Notes: generated by a model from the letters alone, not told the origin. 44,077 nt of DNA from Pontiellaceae bacterium B1224 (GCA_029432815.1 JAROBA010000043.1:1-44077); one strand, 5' to 3'; counted from the stretch's first letter, positions 15,801-23,822 are shown. Made by a program: numbers and translations.

Positions 15801-15939
15801 GCTTCCGAAGCCGGGGGAACGTGGTATGTCCGGAAGCATCGACCCAGCCGTGCTTCAGCGCTTCTTCCTGCTGAAAACGCCGCAGCGCCAGCTCGGTCGG
15901 AAAGACAATCAACTCGTGCTGGGCTCTGGTTTCAGACAT
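12853..15939 (-). CDS. AddB/RecB-family exonuclease-like protein (PD-(D/E)XK nuclease)
   Basis: The 1028-residue protein has an AddB/RexB-like layout: a helicase-like fold in the first 700 residues and a PD-(D/E)XK nuclease at the end. Nuclease motifs are SPTALEAL-AQCRYIF (near 710), the His in RGGLIHSILHE (near 748), Asp in GVIDRVDLIF (near 885), LDYKG with the catalytic Asp-x-Lys (near 900), and QLPVYAFAA (near 925). It begins at the strand after the usual Walker A loop, so ATP binding is probably lost. AddB's iron-sulfur Cys set is incomplete: the upstream Cys is present, but only one Cys lies in the C-terminal tail. No addA is adjacent. It overlaps the aminotransferase stop by one base. 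The gene carries four exact palindromes and at least two near copies. DNA repair is the likely role; its partner is unknown. Confidence 0.85.
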   Translation of the reverse strand: MSETRAQHELIVFPTELALRRFQQEEALKHGWVDASGHTTFPRLRKLCLTYASVKGLRMNAAQQLLIRRQVVEVAMGHFHGEGALGELSPNALADVLDQLITELASLPGETARVVDWLLDHHRKHKLYQLGMLFSVWRATIKQDGFADAIDVNTALLKLLNGPRDQWPPQLRDCSRVTFRSVRWFNPFEERCVSALNKKLKVRVESALPQAHAEVSADRMGQQIRSEIMDKPWAVWAEDLGDALAVDSADVLQLSDVNRINFSRSAGAYGEIEDLARRICWNLQTLNVSANRVALIVPNIGNVQDIIPHVFSRFQIPYFFRRGRPVLSSPCVKAFFAWLAFPLRPERDTLIDLVRNPAIRFEHREQEIERLMKQPPRLEADASDLSGFQALEILTERIVKPEDHFNDAALKVVATVLEQIGNHSLPLSDLIDLLEELLENETVRPRESHEQGVWILNPHDAVGLDFDVVLFAGLNEGAFPGVPQQDALLSDHERHFLKLHLEEQGRHLPKMALPEADVLFEQESVLFLTALGMAREQLVFSYQSVDQEGNDKGEGEFYRKLWNLAGWCAQEEMQLSPYDQWRIQTLETDSIFSNHWKSQQSTAPEDRLPMPGESFLPIIPLPLCRAKDEALQAAVKGGQTRKSTPHVEQTFQSAHPVVHLIKMLKIEAEREAYLDTPIDEREPSIYCGHVPALKEKIAVWFEEKEEMSPTALEALAQCRYIFLIERIFGIRDPRVADDTPDPMERGGLIHSILHEIYTAIALGHSGIDAPRYWAVKSSNGWKLRTEEGVEAIPLATFVPEFGSEYEAFARRIANRRLNSAALGHPGVWAAEREKILEMVLNFVRYDAETCAAEKRYPALFELKFGGETAVDLEQVKLHGVIDRVDLIFADTGDLAKVRVLDYKGSSRSRSKTEEYVEEIIRNLDCQLPVYAFAAQQYFFETFNNEAVNVRTDAGYLFYERDFPRIGSSLKKSLVAMDEPNLTAGFMATLFSNLDKLKNADFAVDPLIETYTDYMSVCRTEAVDRGDVE
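13041..13055. repeat. TTCCAA-N3-TTGGAA palindrome inside the nuclease gene
   Basis: Exact copy with spacer TCC, read in frame near the 3' end of the AddB-like gene. Confidence 0.85.
13595..13609. repeat. TTCCAA-N3-TTGGAA palindrome inside the nuclease gene
   Basis: Exact copy with spacer CCA, read as Ser-Asn-Gly-Trp-Lys. A one-mismatch copy lies 62 bases away (13533-13547). Confidence 0.85.
14150..14164. repeat. TTCCAA-N3-TTGGAA palindrome inside the nuclease gene
   Basis: Exact copy with spacer TGA, read as Ser-Asn-His-Trp-Lys, the same reading frame as the copy at 13595. A one-mismatch copy lies at 14764-14778. Confidence 0.85.
15036..15050. repeat. TTCCAA-N3-TTGGAA palindrome inside the nuclease gene
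   Basis: Exact copy with spacer TGT, read as Pro-Asn-Ile-Gly-Asn. Confidence 0.85.
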
Positions 15940-17114
15940 TAGAGTGTTTCGATGAAGCGGGCGATACGAACCATGGCCTCTTTAATATCGTCGAACGAGG
16001 TGGCGTAGGAGCAACGAATAAAGCCTTCGCCACATTTGCCGAAAGCCGTACCGGGCACGCAGGCCACGTTCTCTTCGTCGAGCAGTTTGAGCGCAAATTC
16101 TTTTGCCGTCATGCCAAATTTGGAAATGTCGGCAAAGGCATAGAATGCCCCTTCCGGACGAATGCTGGGTATGCCCATTTCCTCGAAAGAAGCATGAATA
16201 TAGTTACGCCGTTTTTTGTATTCGGCTTTCATGTAGGCTATATCAGTATCGGCCTGTTTAAGCGCTTCCAGCGAAGCTTCCTGACTGAGAATAGGCGCAC
16301 AGAGCATTGTGTACTGATGAATCTTCATCATGGCTTCGGTCAGTTCGGGCGGAGCACAGGTGAAGCCCATGCGCCAGCCGGTCATAGCCCAGGCTTTGGA
16401 AAAGCCGTGCAGATAAATGGTCCGTTCCCGCATACCGGGCACAGAAATAATACTGAAATGTTCCTGATCGTAGGTCAACTCGTCGTAGATCTCGTCGGTC
16501 AGCACGATTAAATCGTGCTCAATCGCAAAGGCGGCGATATCCTCCACATCCTCTTTCGACAGGATGGCGCCGGTCGGATTATTCGGATAGTTCAGCAACA
16601 GCACCTTGGTCTTGTCGGAAATATTTTCCTCCAGATCCTGCCGGGTTAAACGGAAGCCGTTTTCCTTTTTCGTCTGGATTGCAACCGGAACGCCGTAGGC
16701 AAACTGGATCAGCGGATTATAGGAAACATAACTCGGCTCATGATAGAGCACTTCATCACCGGGCTCAACAAGCGCACGGATGGCCAGATCCAGCCCTTCT
16801 GAAACGCCGACCGTGACCAGCACTTCATCTTCCGGCCGGTACTGAATGTTCGTTTTCTTTGCGACATATTGAGATATTCCACGACGCAGCGAGAGCAACC
16901 CCATGTTGGAGGTATAACTCGTCATACCGCGATCCAGAGCCAATGACGCCGCCTCGCGAATATGCCAGGGCGTAACAAAGTCGGGCTCACCGATCCCCAG
17001 CGAGATAACCCCTTCGCGTGAACTGACGATTTCAAAAAAGTCGCGTATTCCGGAACGGGGAATATCGCGAACGGTTTTTGCAATCTTACTATGGAGAGAC
17101 TTTGAGTCGTTCAT
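15939..17114 (-). CDS. Class I/II PLP-dependent aminotransferase
   Basis: A cytosolic pyridoxal-phosphate enzyme that moves an amino group between an amino acid and a 2-oxo acid. The 391-residue protein has the family signatures: GIGEPDF (near 40), NYPNNPTG (near 175), TDEIYDELTY (near 206), the PLP Lys in HGFSKAWAMTGWRMG (near 235), and the Arg in FIRCSYA near the end that binds the substrate carboxylate. It resembles the AspC/PatA-like group; the exact substrate (aspartate, alanine or aromatic) cannot be told. Its start lies inside the end of the upstream Lrp-type regulator gene, and its stop TAA overlaps the nuclease start, so all three are one operon. Confidence 0.93.
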   Translation of the reverse strand: MNDSKSLHSKIAKTVRDIPRSGIRDFFEIVSSREGVISLGIGEPDFVTPWHIREAASLALDRGMTSYTSNMGLLSLRRGISQYVAKKTNIQYRPEDEVLVTVGVSEGLDLAIRALVEPGDEVLYHEPSYVSYNPLIQFAYGVPVAIQTKKENGFRLTRQDLEENISDKTKVLLLNYPNNPTGAILSKEDVEDIAAFAIEHDLIVLTDEIYDELTYDQEHFSIISVPGMRERTIYLHGFSKAWAMTGWRMGFTCAPPELTEAMMKIHQYTMLCAPILSQEASLEALKQADTDIAYMKAEYKKRRNYIHASFEEMGIPSIRPEGAFYAFADISKFGMTAKEFALKLLDEENVACVPGTAFGKCGEGFIRCSYATSFDDIKEAMVRIARFIETL

Positions 17115-17568
17115 CGTCGTCCCCCGTGTGCATCACAATGCCGTTTTGTTTATAGGTCTTCATCATGAAATGAGTTGCCGTTGAGGTTACACCGGGCATG
17201 ATGGAAAGTTTATCGCTCACAAAACTGAACGACTCGTGCATGGTGCGTCCTTTAATAAACAGGAGCAGATCGAAACCGCCGGACATGAGGAAGACCGAAT
17301 CCACTTCCGGGAAGCGGCTGATGCGATCCGCAATACGGTCGAACCCCCCTTCACTTTCGGGTGTCACTTTAACTTCAATGACCGTTGTGACCAGCGAGGA
17401 ATCGAGTTTCTCTTCGTTCACCACGGCCTGGTAAGCACGAATGACTCCGGATTTTTCAAATTCAGTAATCTGCTGTTTCACATCCTCTGCGGAAGTTCCC
17501 AACATTTTGGCCAGGTTTTCCGGCGATTCGAGTGCATTCTGTTTGAGCAGGTTCAGCAGTTCATTCAT
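17089..17568 (-). CDS. Lrp/AsnC-family transcriptional regulator
   Basis: The 159-residue protein has an N-terminal helix-turn-helix (about 5-50, NLAKMLGTSAEDVKQQI) and a C-terminal RAM/AsnC ligand domain (about 65-140) with the conserved Gly-Gly-Phe-Asp-Leu turn. Family members bind amino acids and tune amino-acid genes. The start at 17568 has GAGGAG 8 bases upstream and gives a full helix-turn-helix; the longer frame has no ribosome site. It overlaps the aminotransferase start by 26 bases, so it probably controls that gene and its own operon in response to an amino acid. Confidence 0.9.
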   Translation of the reverse strand: MNELLNLLKQNALESPENLAKMLGTSAEDVKQQITEFEKSGVIRAYQAVVNEEKLDSSLVTTVIEVKVTPESEGGFDRIADRISRFPEVDSVFLMSGGFDLLLFIKGRTMHESFSFVSDKLSIMPGVTSTATHFMMKTYKQNGIVMHTGDDDERLKVSP

Positions 17569-17635
17569 GGCTTGCTCCTCATTAGGTTGATTAAAAAGTT
17601 TTAAGATATTACCGTCTTGACCGCGCACGACCAAA

Positions 17636-17668
17636 CCAAAAAAAACGCCCCGGGATGCGGGACGTTTT
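17636..17668 (-). terminator. Rho-independent terminator of the beta-barrel gene
   Basis: On the minus strand ACGTCCCG pairs with CGGGGCGT around a 5-base loop and is followed by eight T. It ends the gene at 17689-18531. Confidence 0.85.
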
Positions 17669-17688
17669 TCATCGGGCCTGAGACTTGG

Positions 17689-18531
17689 TTAGAAGTCGTA
17701 TGAGATATTAACGCCACCCCAGAATTTTTCGCCGCCTTCGTAGACCCGCTTGGCGCTGTCTTTAATCTGACCGCCATAAAGACCGGTGTAGGTGAGGTTC
17801 AAGGAAGCAGTCACACCATCGAGCAACTCATAGTAAACGGTTCCGAAGAAATTATAGTCGTTAAACCCTTTTTCTGCATTTGCCGACGGGAAATAGAAGG
17901 CGTTGTAGTGCTGGTCACCATAACCGGTGGATGCACCCGCTTCAACGTAGAGGTATTCACTGATCTGATAAGGAACAACAAAATCAAACAACACATAGAT
18001 GCCGTCAACTTCTTTCACATCTCCGAAGAGCGTAACGGAAGGAAGAATATAATCACGGAAGGTCAACCAGTGCGCCGCAGCGAAAAGTTCTGTGGTGGAC
18101 TCACTGTTAATACCCACACCACTAGGAGTCGGAATGGAAGCATTGCTTCCGTTAGCCGGGAACTGATAGTTGATTACACCAATATCGAAAGAGACATCGT
18201 TCAGATCAATCGGAAGTGTGTACGCCAACGACAGATCGATTTCACCGATGTCGTTATTTACTCCTGCATAGTTTTCGCTGAAATCGTAGTTGGCCCAAAC
18301 GTTAAAGCTGACGCCATACTGCGCAATGGTGAACTGAGGCTGGAAAACAATATCTTCGTTACGAACCTGACCACGCCAGACATCAGCAGAAACCAAGGCT
18401 GCATCAACGGTTGCTTCCGGCTCATCCGAACTCACCACATCGACCTGTTCGACCATAACAATACCACTCTGGGCATTTACAAACCCTGCAGCAAAAACAG
18501 CTGCTAAACCAACAGTTACCAAATTTTTCAT
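17689..18531 (-). CDS. Outer-membrane beta-barrel protein
   Basis: The 280-residue protein has an N-terminal signal peptide (about 1-20, MKNLVTVGLAAVFAAGFVNA, cut after Ala). The rest is made of alternating aromatic and polar strands with Gly- and Tyr-rich turns, ending in Ser-Tyr-Asp-Phe; a C-terminal Phe is typical of barrels inserted by BamA. The start of the mature part (SADVWRGQV-like) resembles the TorF/Gcw_chp family of outer-membrane proteins, by eye. GGAGG stands 9 bases before the ATG at 18531; a longer frame upstream lacks a signal peptide at its start. It has its own terminator. It may be a porin; the solute is unknown. Confidence 0.85.
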   Translation of the reverse strand: MKNLVTVGLAAVFAAGFVNAQSGIVMVEQVDVVSSDEPEATVDAALVSADVWRGQVRNEDIVFQPQFTIAQYGVSFNVWANYDFSENYAGVNNDIGEIDLSLAYTLPIDLNDVSFDIGVINYQFPANGSNASIPTPSGVGINSESTTELFAAAHWLTFRDYILPSVTLFGDVKEVDGIYVLFDFVVPYQISEYLYVEAGASTGYGDQHYNAFYFPSANAEKGFNDYNFFGTVYYELLDGVTASLNLTYTGLYGGQIKDSAKRVYEGGEKFWGGVNISYDF

Positions 18532-18701
18532 CGAAGCATACCTCCAGTTAATTCGCCAAAAAAAAGATCCATACCACGCCCATCGCGATACTTTGCGAAA
18601 ACTTCCGATTAACATCGCAGTTGCCCCTATTTGTTGCAACCCATTTTTGAAGCAATATTATCAACAGGCGGCATCAAGCCGATGCCTGTTAATAAAGGCT
18701 T

Positions 18702-18716
18702 TTCCAACCCTTGGAA
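18702..18716. repeat. TTCCAA-N3-TTGGAA palindrome (intergenic)
   Basis: Exact copy with spacer CCC, only 3 bases after the metG stop codon. A short inverted repeat (CAGGC-GGCATC with GATGCCTG, 18665-18688) lies next to it and may be part of a terminator. Confidence 0.85.
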
Positions 18717-18719
18717 CGA

Positions 18720-20681
18720 TTATTTCACCGCCGCACCCGGCCCGATTTCGCCTTCAACAGTCACCAGCTTCAGCTTGTCGCCAACAGATGCTGCCAACAA
18801 CATCCCTTCCGATTTTACACCCCGCAGTTTTGCCGGTTTCAGATTGGCCACCACAACGATTGTTTTTCCAACCAGCTCTGCCGGCTGATAGTGCAGAGCA
18901 ATACCGGCCACCAGCTGGCGCCGCTCCCCGCCTAGATCGATCTGCAGTTTAAGCAGTTTATCTGCGCCCTCAATCTTTTCGGCTTCCAGCACAACCGCCG
19001 TTTTCAAATTTACAGCCATCACCTGATCGAACGTGATCAGGCCATCTTTGGAAGGGTCTTCCTTTTTCTTCGGCTGCTGTTTTTGTTTCTGCTTTTTCGG
19101 ATTTTCAGTCGTTTTTTTCTCTTCCTCCTCCAACTCAATACGCGGAAAAAGCGCTCCGGGTTGAGAAATTAAGGAACCAGGAACCAGCACACCAAATTCA
19201 GTCAATTTATCCAATTGGGGTTTCGCATCAGCCATACCAAGGGCATTGCGCAGCGCGAGCATTTTTTCCGGCATAACCGGATAAAGAAGTGCCGCACAAA
19301 CCCGCAGGCATTCTGCTGCAGTGTAAAGACAATGCGCCACTTCCGCTTCGGTTCCCTCCTGTTTGGCCAGACTCCAGGGAGCGCGCTCCTGCAGGAAGAC
19401 GTTGATTTTTCGAACGGCAGTCATCACTAGAGCAATCGATGCATCCAGCTTCATATTTCCAACCATTGGACCCATCTCATCGGCCGCCAGGACGGTTTCC
19501 TTCCAGAGCGCATCTTCGAGCGCGGTATCAAAACCGCCCGCCGAGGCCGCCGGAATTTTATTATCGCAATAACGGCTGATCATGTTGAGAACGCGATTGG
19601 TCACATTGCCGAGGTCGTTGGCGAGATCAGCATTATAGCGTTTCACAAAAGCCTCTTCCGTGAAGGATGCATCCTGCCCGAGGGTCATTTCCGCCACCAG
19701 GAAGTAGCGAAAAGCATCGACGCCATAGGAATCGATCATGTCCATTGGATTGACAACATTTCCGAGCGACTTGCTCATTTTTGTGCGCCCCGTCAGCCAC
19801 CAGCCATGAGCAAAGATGGATTCCGGCATCGCCACATTCATGGCCTTGAGCATCGTTGGCCAATAGACCGTATGCGTCGTCAGAATGTCTTTACCAATCA
19901 GGTGCGTGGAGCATGGCCACCACTTTTTAAACTGCTCTTCATCCGATTTGTAACCGACGGCGGAAATATAGTTGATCAGCGCATCGAACCAGACATAGGT
20001 CACGAACTCGGTATCGAACGGAAGCTCGATGCCCCAGGCCAACCGCGACTTCGGCCGGGAAATACAGAGGTCCTGCAATTCTTTGTTTTTCAGGAAGCCG
20101 AGGGTTTCGTTGGCCCGGAAGGATGGCTGAATGAAGCCCGGATTGTCTTCGATATATTTGATGAGCCAATCCTGATATTTGCTCATACGGAAGAAATAGT
20201 TGGATTCAATAATCTTATCCACCGGGCGGCCGCACTCGGGGCAATTTCCATCAACGAGATCCTTTTCCGTAAAGAAGCGTTCACAGCCGACGCAATACCA
20301 GCCTTCGTATTCAGCCTTATAGATTTCGTCGCGCTCAAACAGCTCCTGCAGAGTCTGCTGCACAACCGTTTTATGCCGCTCTTCGGTGGTACGGATAAAA
20401 TCGTCGTTCTGGATTTCCAGCCGTTTCCAAAGCTCCTGAAAGCGAACTACAGTCTGGTCGCACTGTTCCTGCGGGGTAATCCCGTTGGCATCAGCGGCCT
20501 GCTGCACCTTCTGACCATGCTCATCGGTACCGGTCAGGAAATGAGTTGGAATTCCGAGCAGGCGGTGATAGCTCGCGAGCACATCGGCCAGAATGGTCGT
20601 ATAGGAATGACCAATATGCGGTTTATCGTTCACATAATAAATCGGTGTGGTTACGTAATATTTAGATGGTTTTTCGCTCAT
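18720..20681 (-). CDS. metG: Methionyl-tRNA synthetase
   Basis: It charges tRNA-Met with methionine in the cytosol. The 653-residue protein has the HIGH box as PHIGHSY (near 22), a zinc knuckle with Cx2C and Cx2C (near 120-145), and the KMSKS loop in TKMSKSLGNVV (near 295). After the anticodon-binding domain comes a Lys/Gln-rich linker (about 515-545) and a C-terminal tRNA-binding (EMAPII-like) domain (about 550-653). The ATG at 20681 gives MSEKPSKYYV; a TTG six codons upstream is possible but unlikely. A near copy of the dispersed palindrome (19457-19471) lies inside the gene. Confidence 0.97.
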   Translation of the reverse strand: MSEKPSKYYVTTPIYYVNDKPHIGHSYTTILADVLASYHRLLGIPTHFLTGTDEHGQKVQQAADANGITPQEQCDQTVVRFQELWKRLEIQNDDFIRTTEERHKTVVQQTLQELFERDEIYKAEYEGWYCVGCERFFTEKDLVDGNCPECGRPVDKIIESNYFFRMSKYQDWLIKYIEDNPGFIQPSFRANETLGFLKNKELQDLCISRPKSRLAWGIELPFDTEFVTYVWFDALINYISAVGYKSDEEQFKKWWPCSTHLIGKDILTTHTVYWPTMLKAMNVAMPESIFAHGWWLTGRTKMSKSLGNVVNPMDMIDSYGVDAFRYFLVAEMTLGQDASFTEEAFVKRYNADLANDLGNVTNRVLNMISRYCDNKIPAASAGGFDTALEDALWKETVLAADEMGPMVGNMKLDASIALVMTAVRKINVFLQERAPWSLAKQEGTEAEVAHCLYTAAECLRVCAALLYPVMPEKMLALRNALGMADAKPQLDKLTEFGVLVPGSLISQPGALFPRIELEEEEKKTTENPKKQKQKQQPKKKEDPSKDGLITFDQVMAVNLKTAVVLEAEKIEGADKLLKLQIDLGGERRQLVAGIALHYQPAELVGKTIVVVANLKPAKLRGVKSEGMLLAASVGDKLKLVTVEGEIGPGAAVK

Positions 20682-20789
20682 AGCACGTCTCTTATTCAAG
20701 GTTTAAAATCGAATCGGCGATGATAGGGAGAACGCGGCAAGATACAAGCGTTGAATTGCCCGCCTATCCTGTGTCAAAGTCTGTTCATT

Positions 20790-21545
20790 ATGAAATTCAG
20801 ACCCTGCATAGACCTGCACAATGGAAAAGTGAAACAGATTGTCGGCGGTTCACTGGCCGACGGTTCCGAACCTGAAACCAACTTTGTCTCCGAAAAGTCT
20901 CCCGCTTGGTATGCCAAACGCTACAAAGCAGACTGGCTGACAGGCGGCCATGTGATCAAGCTGGGAACCGGCAACGACGATGCCGCGCGCGAAGCCCTGG
21001 CCGCCTGGCCAAACGGCCTGCAAGTGGGTGGCGGCATCACCGCTGATAACGCGTTCCAATGGTTGGAAGCTGGAGCAGCGCAGGTGATTGTGACCTCGTA
21101 TATTTTCAAAGACGGGCAGATTGATACCGACCGCCTGCGTAAGCTCGTGGCGGAAACCGGGCGCGACCGGCTGGTGCTCGACCTGAGTTGCCGCAAAAAA
21201 GACGGCCAATACCATGTGGTGACCGACCGCTGGCAAACTTTTACTGAAACCGTGGTAAACCGGGAATCGCTTCAGCAACTTTCAGACAGCTGTTGCGAAT
21301 TCCTCGTACACGGCGTTGATGTGGAAGGCAAGCAACAGGGCGTGGACCTGGAATTGATCGAGCTGCTGGCCGAACACGCCCCGATTCCCTGCGTCTATGC
21401 CGGCGGCGTCCGAAACTTCCAGGATCTGGAAAAACTGAACCGGGCCAGTGACGGTAAGATTGACGTCACCATCGGCTCCGCACTGGATCTATTTGGCGGC
21501 ATTATGCCCTATCAGGATGTCGTTGAGTACTGCAAGAAGTGCTGA
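20790..21545 (+). CDS. hisA: HisA isomerase of the eukaryote-like (HIS6) type
   Basis: This enzyme isomerises ProFAR to PRFAR in histidine synthesis. The 251-residue TIM barrel begins MKFRPCIDLHNGKVKQIVGG, the signature of the yeast HIS6-like branch, while usual bacterial HisA starts with a shorter AIDL-x-x-G-x-x-V motif. Typical phosphate-binding glycines are in LQVGGGI (near 78) and YAGGV (near 210). Insertions such as KSPAWYAKRYKADWLTGGHV also follow the eukaryotic form. No other his gene is adjacent. The start at 20790 has no clear ribosome site; the frame is open 13 codons upstream. It is divergent from metG. Confidence 0.93.
   Translation: MKFRPCIDLHNGKVKQIVGGSLADGSEPETNFVSEKSPAWYAKRYKADWLTGGHVIKLGTGNDDAAREALAAWPNGLQVGGGITADNAFQWLEAGAAQVIVTSYIFKDGQIDTDRLRKLVAETGRDRLVLDLSCRKKDGQYHVVTDRWQTFTETVVNRESLQQLSDSCCEFLVHGVDVEGKQQGVDLELIELLAEHAPIPCVYAGGVRNFQDLEKLNRASDGKIDVTIGSALDLFGGIMPYQDVVEYCKKC
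21054..21068. repeat. TTCCAA-N3-TTGGAA palindrome inside hisA
   Basis: Exact copy with spacer TGG, read in frame as Phe-Gln-Trp-Leu-Glu. Confidence 0.85.
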
Positions 21546-21550
21546 TTATA

Positions 21551-21580
21551 AAAGAGGACGGGCGATTCCCCGTCCTCTTT
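21551..21580. terminator. Bidirectional terminator between hisA and ackA
   Basis: AAAGAGGACGGG and CCCGTCCTCTTT form a perfect 12-bp stem around a 6-base loop, with A and T runs on either side. It serves the two converging genes. Confidence 0.92.
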
Positions 21581-21601
21581 CGATCCAACCTGTCAACTCG
21601 T

Positions 21602-22798
21602 CTACTTAATCAGGTTGTAGGTATCGAGCGCGATCACGAGCTCTTCGTTGGTATGAATCTTCAGTGCAGTTACTTTTGAATCCGCGGTGGTCAACAATGT
21701 TCCGTTGGCATCGTTTTTAGCCGCATCAACTTCCAATCCCAGGAACGTGAAGTTCTCGAGGATCTTCGCACGCAGCATTGAATTATTTTCACCGACACCG
21801 GCCGTGAAGACAATACAGTCAACCCCGTTCATCGCCGCAGCATACGAACCGATAAATTTCTGAATACTGTAACAGAACATTTCGATGGCCATTTGACAGT
21901 CTTTGTCGCCCGTAGCTGCCGCCTCAACGTTGTCGCGCATATCGCTCTTACCAGAAATCGCCAGCAGTCCACCCTGCTTATTCATCATGGTGCTGACCTG
22001 CGACGGTTTGAGCTCCTGCGATTCCATGATGTGCAGCGGAACGTAAGGATCCAAGGTGCCCGAGCGGGTTCCCATAATAATGCCGTCGAGCGGCGTGAAG
22101 CCCATCGAAGTATCCACAGAAACACCGTCCATGAAGGCCGCCAGCGAACCGCCGTTGCCCAGATGGCAGGTGATGATTTTGAGATCCTTCAGATCTTTGC
22201 CCATTTCATCTGCGGCTTTCTTTGCAACATAGCCATGCGAGGTTCCGTGGAATCCGTATTTACGGATTTTGTAGTTGGTATACTGCGCACGTGGCAACGC
22301 ATACATATAGGCCTTTTTCGGCATGGACTGATGCACAGCCGTGTCGAACACAGCCACCTGCGGCATATCCGGCAGCAACGAAGCCATTGCCTTAATGCCC
22401 ATCAAATTCGGAGGATTGTGCAACGGGGCCAGCATCGAATTGCGCTCAATGGCTTTGATAACTTCGCGGTCAATGACAACAGAGGCAGTGAAGTCTTCAC
22501 CCCCATGTACAACGCGATGACCGACGCCGCCAAGCTCTTCAAGACTGCCGAGAACGCCGGTTTCGGCATCCGTCAACTGCTTCAGAATTGCATCGATGGC
22601 CACCTTATGGTCAGCCAGATCGATGAACGTTTTTTCCTTTCCTTCATCATTGCGCTCGTACGCCAGCGTGGAGCCGTCAATACCAATGCGATCCGCCTGC
22701 CCTTCGCACAGTGCATGAAACTGATCATCGCCTTCTTTGGCGTGGTAGAGTTTAAATTTGATGGAGGAGGAACCGGAGTTGAGTACCAGAATCTTCAT
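21602..22798 (-). CDS. ackA: Acetate kinase
   Basis: It makes acetate and ATP from acetyl phosphate and ADP, the final energy-yielding step of acetate fermentation. The 398-residue protein has the ASKHA-fold start MKILVLNSGSSSIKFKLY, the second signature GYGHRVVHGGE-like (near 115), FDTAVH (near 150), the HLGNGGS phosphate loop (near 210) with GTRSGTLDP after it, and the adenosine motif FTAGVGEN near 330. The length is usual (about 400). It lies 25 bases after pta, so the two are one operon. Confidence 0.97.
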   Translation of the reverse strand: MKILVLNSGSSSIKFKLYHAKEGDDQFHALCEGQADRIGIDGSTLAYERNDEGKEKTFIDLADHKVAIDAILKQLTDAETGVLGSLEELGGVGHRVVHGGEDFTASVVIDREVIKAIERNSMLAPLHNPPNLMGIKAMASLLPDMPQVAVFDTAVHQSMPKKAYMYALPRAQYTNYKIRKYGFHGTSHGYVAKKAADEMGKDLKDLKIITCHLGNGGSLAAFMDGVSVDTSMGFTPLDGIIMGTRSGTLDPYVPLHIMESQELKPSQVSTMMNKQGGLLAISGKSDMRDNVEAAATGDKDCQMAIEMFCYSIQKFIGSYAAAMNGVDCIVFTAGVGENNSMLRAKILENFTFLGLEVDAAKNDANGTLLTTADSKVTALKIHTNEELVIALDTYNLIK

Positions 22799-22823
22799 TA
22801 TTTTATATTCCTGAAATTAGTAG

Positions 22824-23822
22824 TTAATCTGCCTGAAGCACGGTGATGGCAGCGACGCCGACAATATCCTCAACAGAGCATCCGCGAGACAGATCGTTGA
22901 CCGGTTTATTCAAGCCCTGAAGCAGCGGACCAAAGGCTTCTGCTCCTGCCATGCGCTCTACAATTTTATAGGAAATATTACCGGCGTTGAGATCCGGAAA
23001 AATCAACACACGGGCTTCGCCGCCCAACGGACTCTCCGGTGCTTTCTTGGCTGCAACAGAAGGAACAATGGCGGCATCGAGTTGAAGCTCGCCATCAATC
23101 ACAATGCCTTTATCCGGGCATTCATCAATAACGCGCTGCTTGGCCAGCTTCGTTGCCTCCTGAACCTTTTCAACCAGCGGACTCGATGCAGAACCATATG
23201 TCGAATAAGAGAGCATCGCCGTCATTGGCGGAATATCGAATTGAATGGCGGAATTAGCACTCTGCACAGCAATTTGGGAAAGCTGATCCGCATCAGGATT
23301 TTCAACCAGACCACAGTCAGAAAAGACGTAAGGGACGCCATTCACGCACTCAAGGAAAAAGCTCGAAACCGTTCCGCCGCGCTTAGCGGCTTTAATCACC
23401 TGGAGTGCCGGGCGGACCGTATCCGCTGTGGAGTGTGCCGCTCCGGAAACCATTCCGTCCGCATCGCCGGACTGCATGATCATTGTTGCAAAATAACTTA
23501 CTTTCTTCACAGTTGCCAACGCCTGCTCAGGCGTGATGCCCTTTGCCTTGCGCATTTCAAAAAAGCTATCGGCATATTCCTGAAGCTTCTCGGAAGTTTC
23601 GGGATTTATGACGGTGATTCCGTCCAGGTTCCAACCCTTGGAAGCAAAAGCCTCGTTTATGACCTGCTCATCTCCAAGTAAGGTGACCGAGGCAATACCC
23701 TCTGCATTGATAATGCTTGCTGCCTCACGAACGCGCTCATCACTGCCTTCCGGCAATACAATATTCCGCCGCTTAAGCTTAGCAGCATCAATAATTTCCT
23801 GAATAAAAACACTTCTTCCCAT
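22824..23822 (-). CDS. pta: Phosphate acetyltransferase
   Basis: It converts acetyl-CoA and phosphate to acetyl phosphate, which feeds the acetate kinase encoded next. The 332-residue protein is the short form, made of the catalytic PTA_PTB domain only, without the DRTGG and CobQ-like N-terminal parts of the enteric enzyme. Recognisable stretches are VLPEGSDERV (near 22), the GDADGMVSGAAHST loop (near 125), SYSTYGSA (near 210) and the C-terminal PVNDLSRGCSVEDI motif. It is the first gene of the pta-ackA operon. One exact palindrome lies near its start codon. Confidence 0.96.
   Translation of the reverse strand: MGRSVFIQEIIDAAKLKRRNIVLPEGSDERVREAASIINAEGIASVTLLGDEQVINEAFASKGWNLDGITVINPETSEKLQEYADSFFEMRKAKGITPEQALATVKKVSYFATMIMQSGDADGMVSGAAHSTADTVRPALQVIKAAKRGGTVSSFFLECVNGVPYVFSDCGLVENPDADQLSQIAVQSANSAIQFDIPPMTAMLSYSTYGSASSPLVEKVQEATKLAKQRVIDECPDKGIVIDGELQLDAAIVPSVAAKKAPESPLGGEARVLIFPDLNAGNISYKIVERMAGAEAFGPLLQGLNKPVNDLSRGCSVEDIVGVAAITVLQAD
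23629..23643. repeat. TTCCAA-N3-TTGGAA palindrome inside pta
   Basis: Exact copy with spacer CCC, read as Ser-Lys-Gly-Trp-Asn, similar to the in-frame copies in the nuclease gene. Confidence 0.85.

Noticed and set aside
15939-17114. Assigning a precise symbol (aspC, patA, dapL) to the aminotransferase
   Set aside because: The motifs are common to the whole class I/II fold; the substrate cannot be read from the sequence by eye.
11223-23643. Repeated TTCCAA-N3-TTGGAA as a CRISPR array
   Set aside because: Copies are irregularly spaced over kilobases and lie inside genes; there are no spacers or cas genes.
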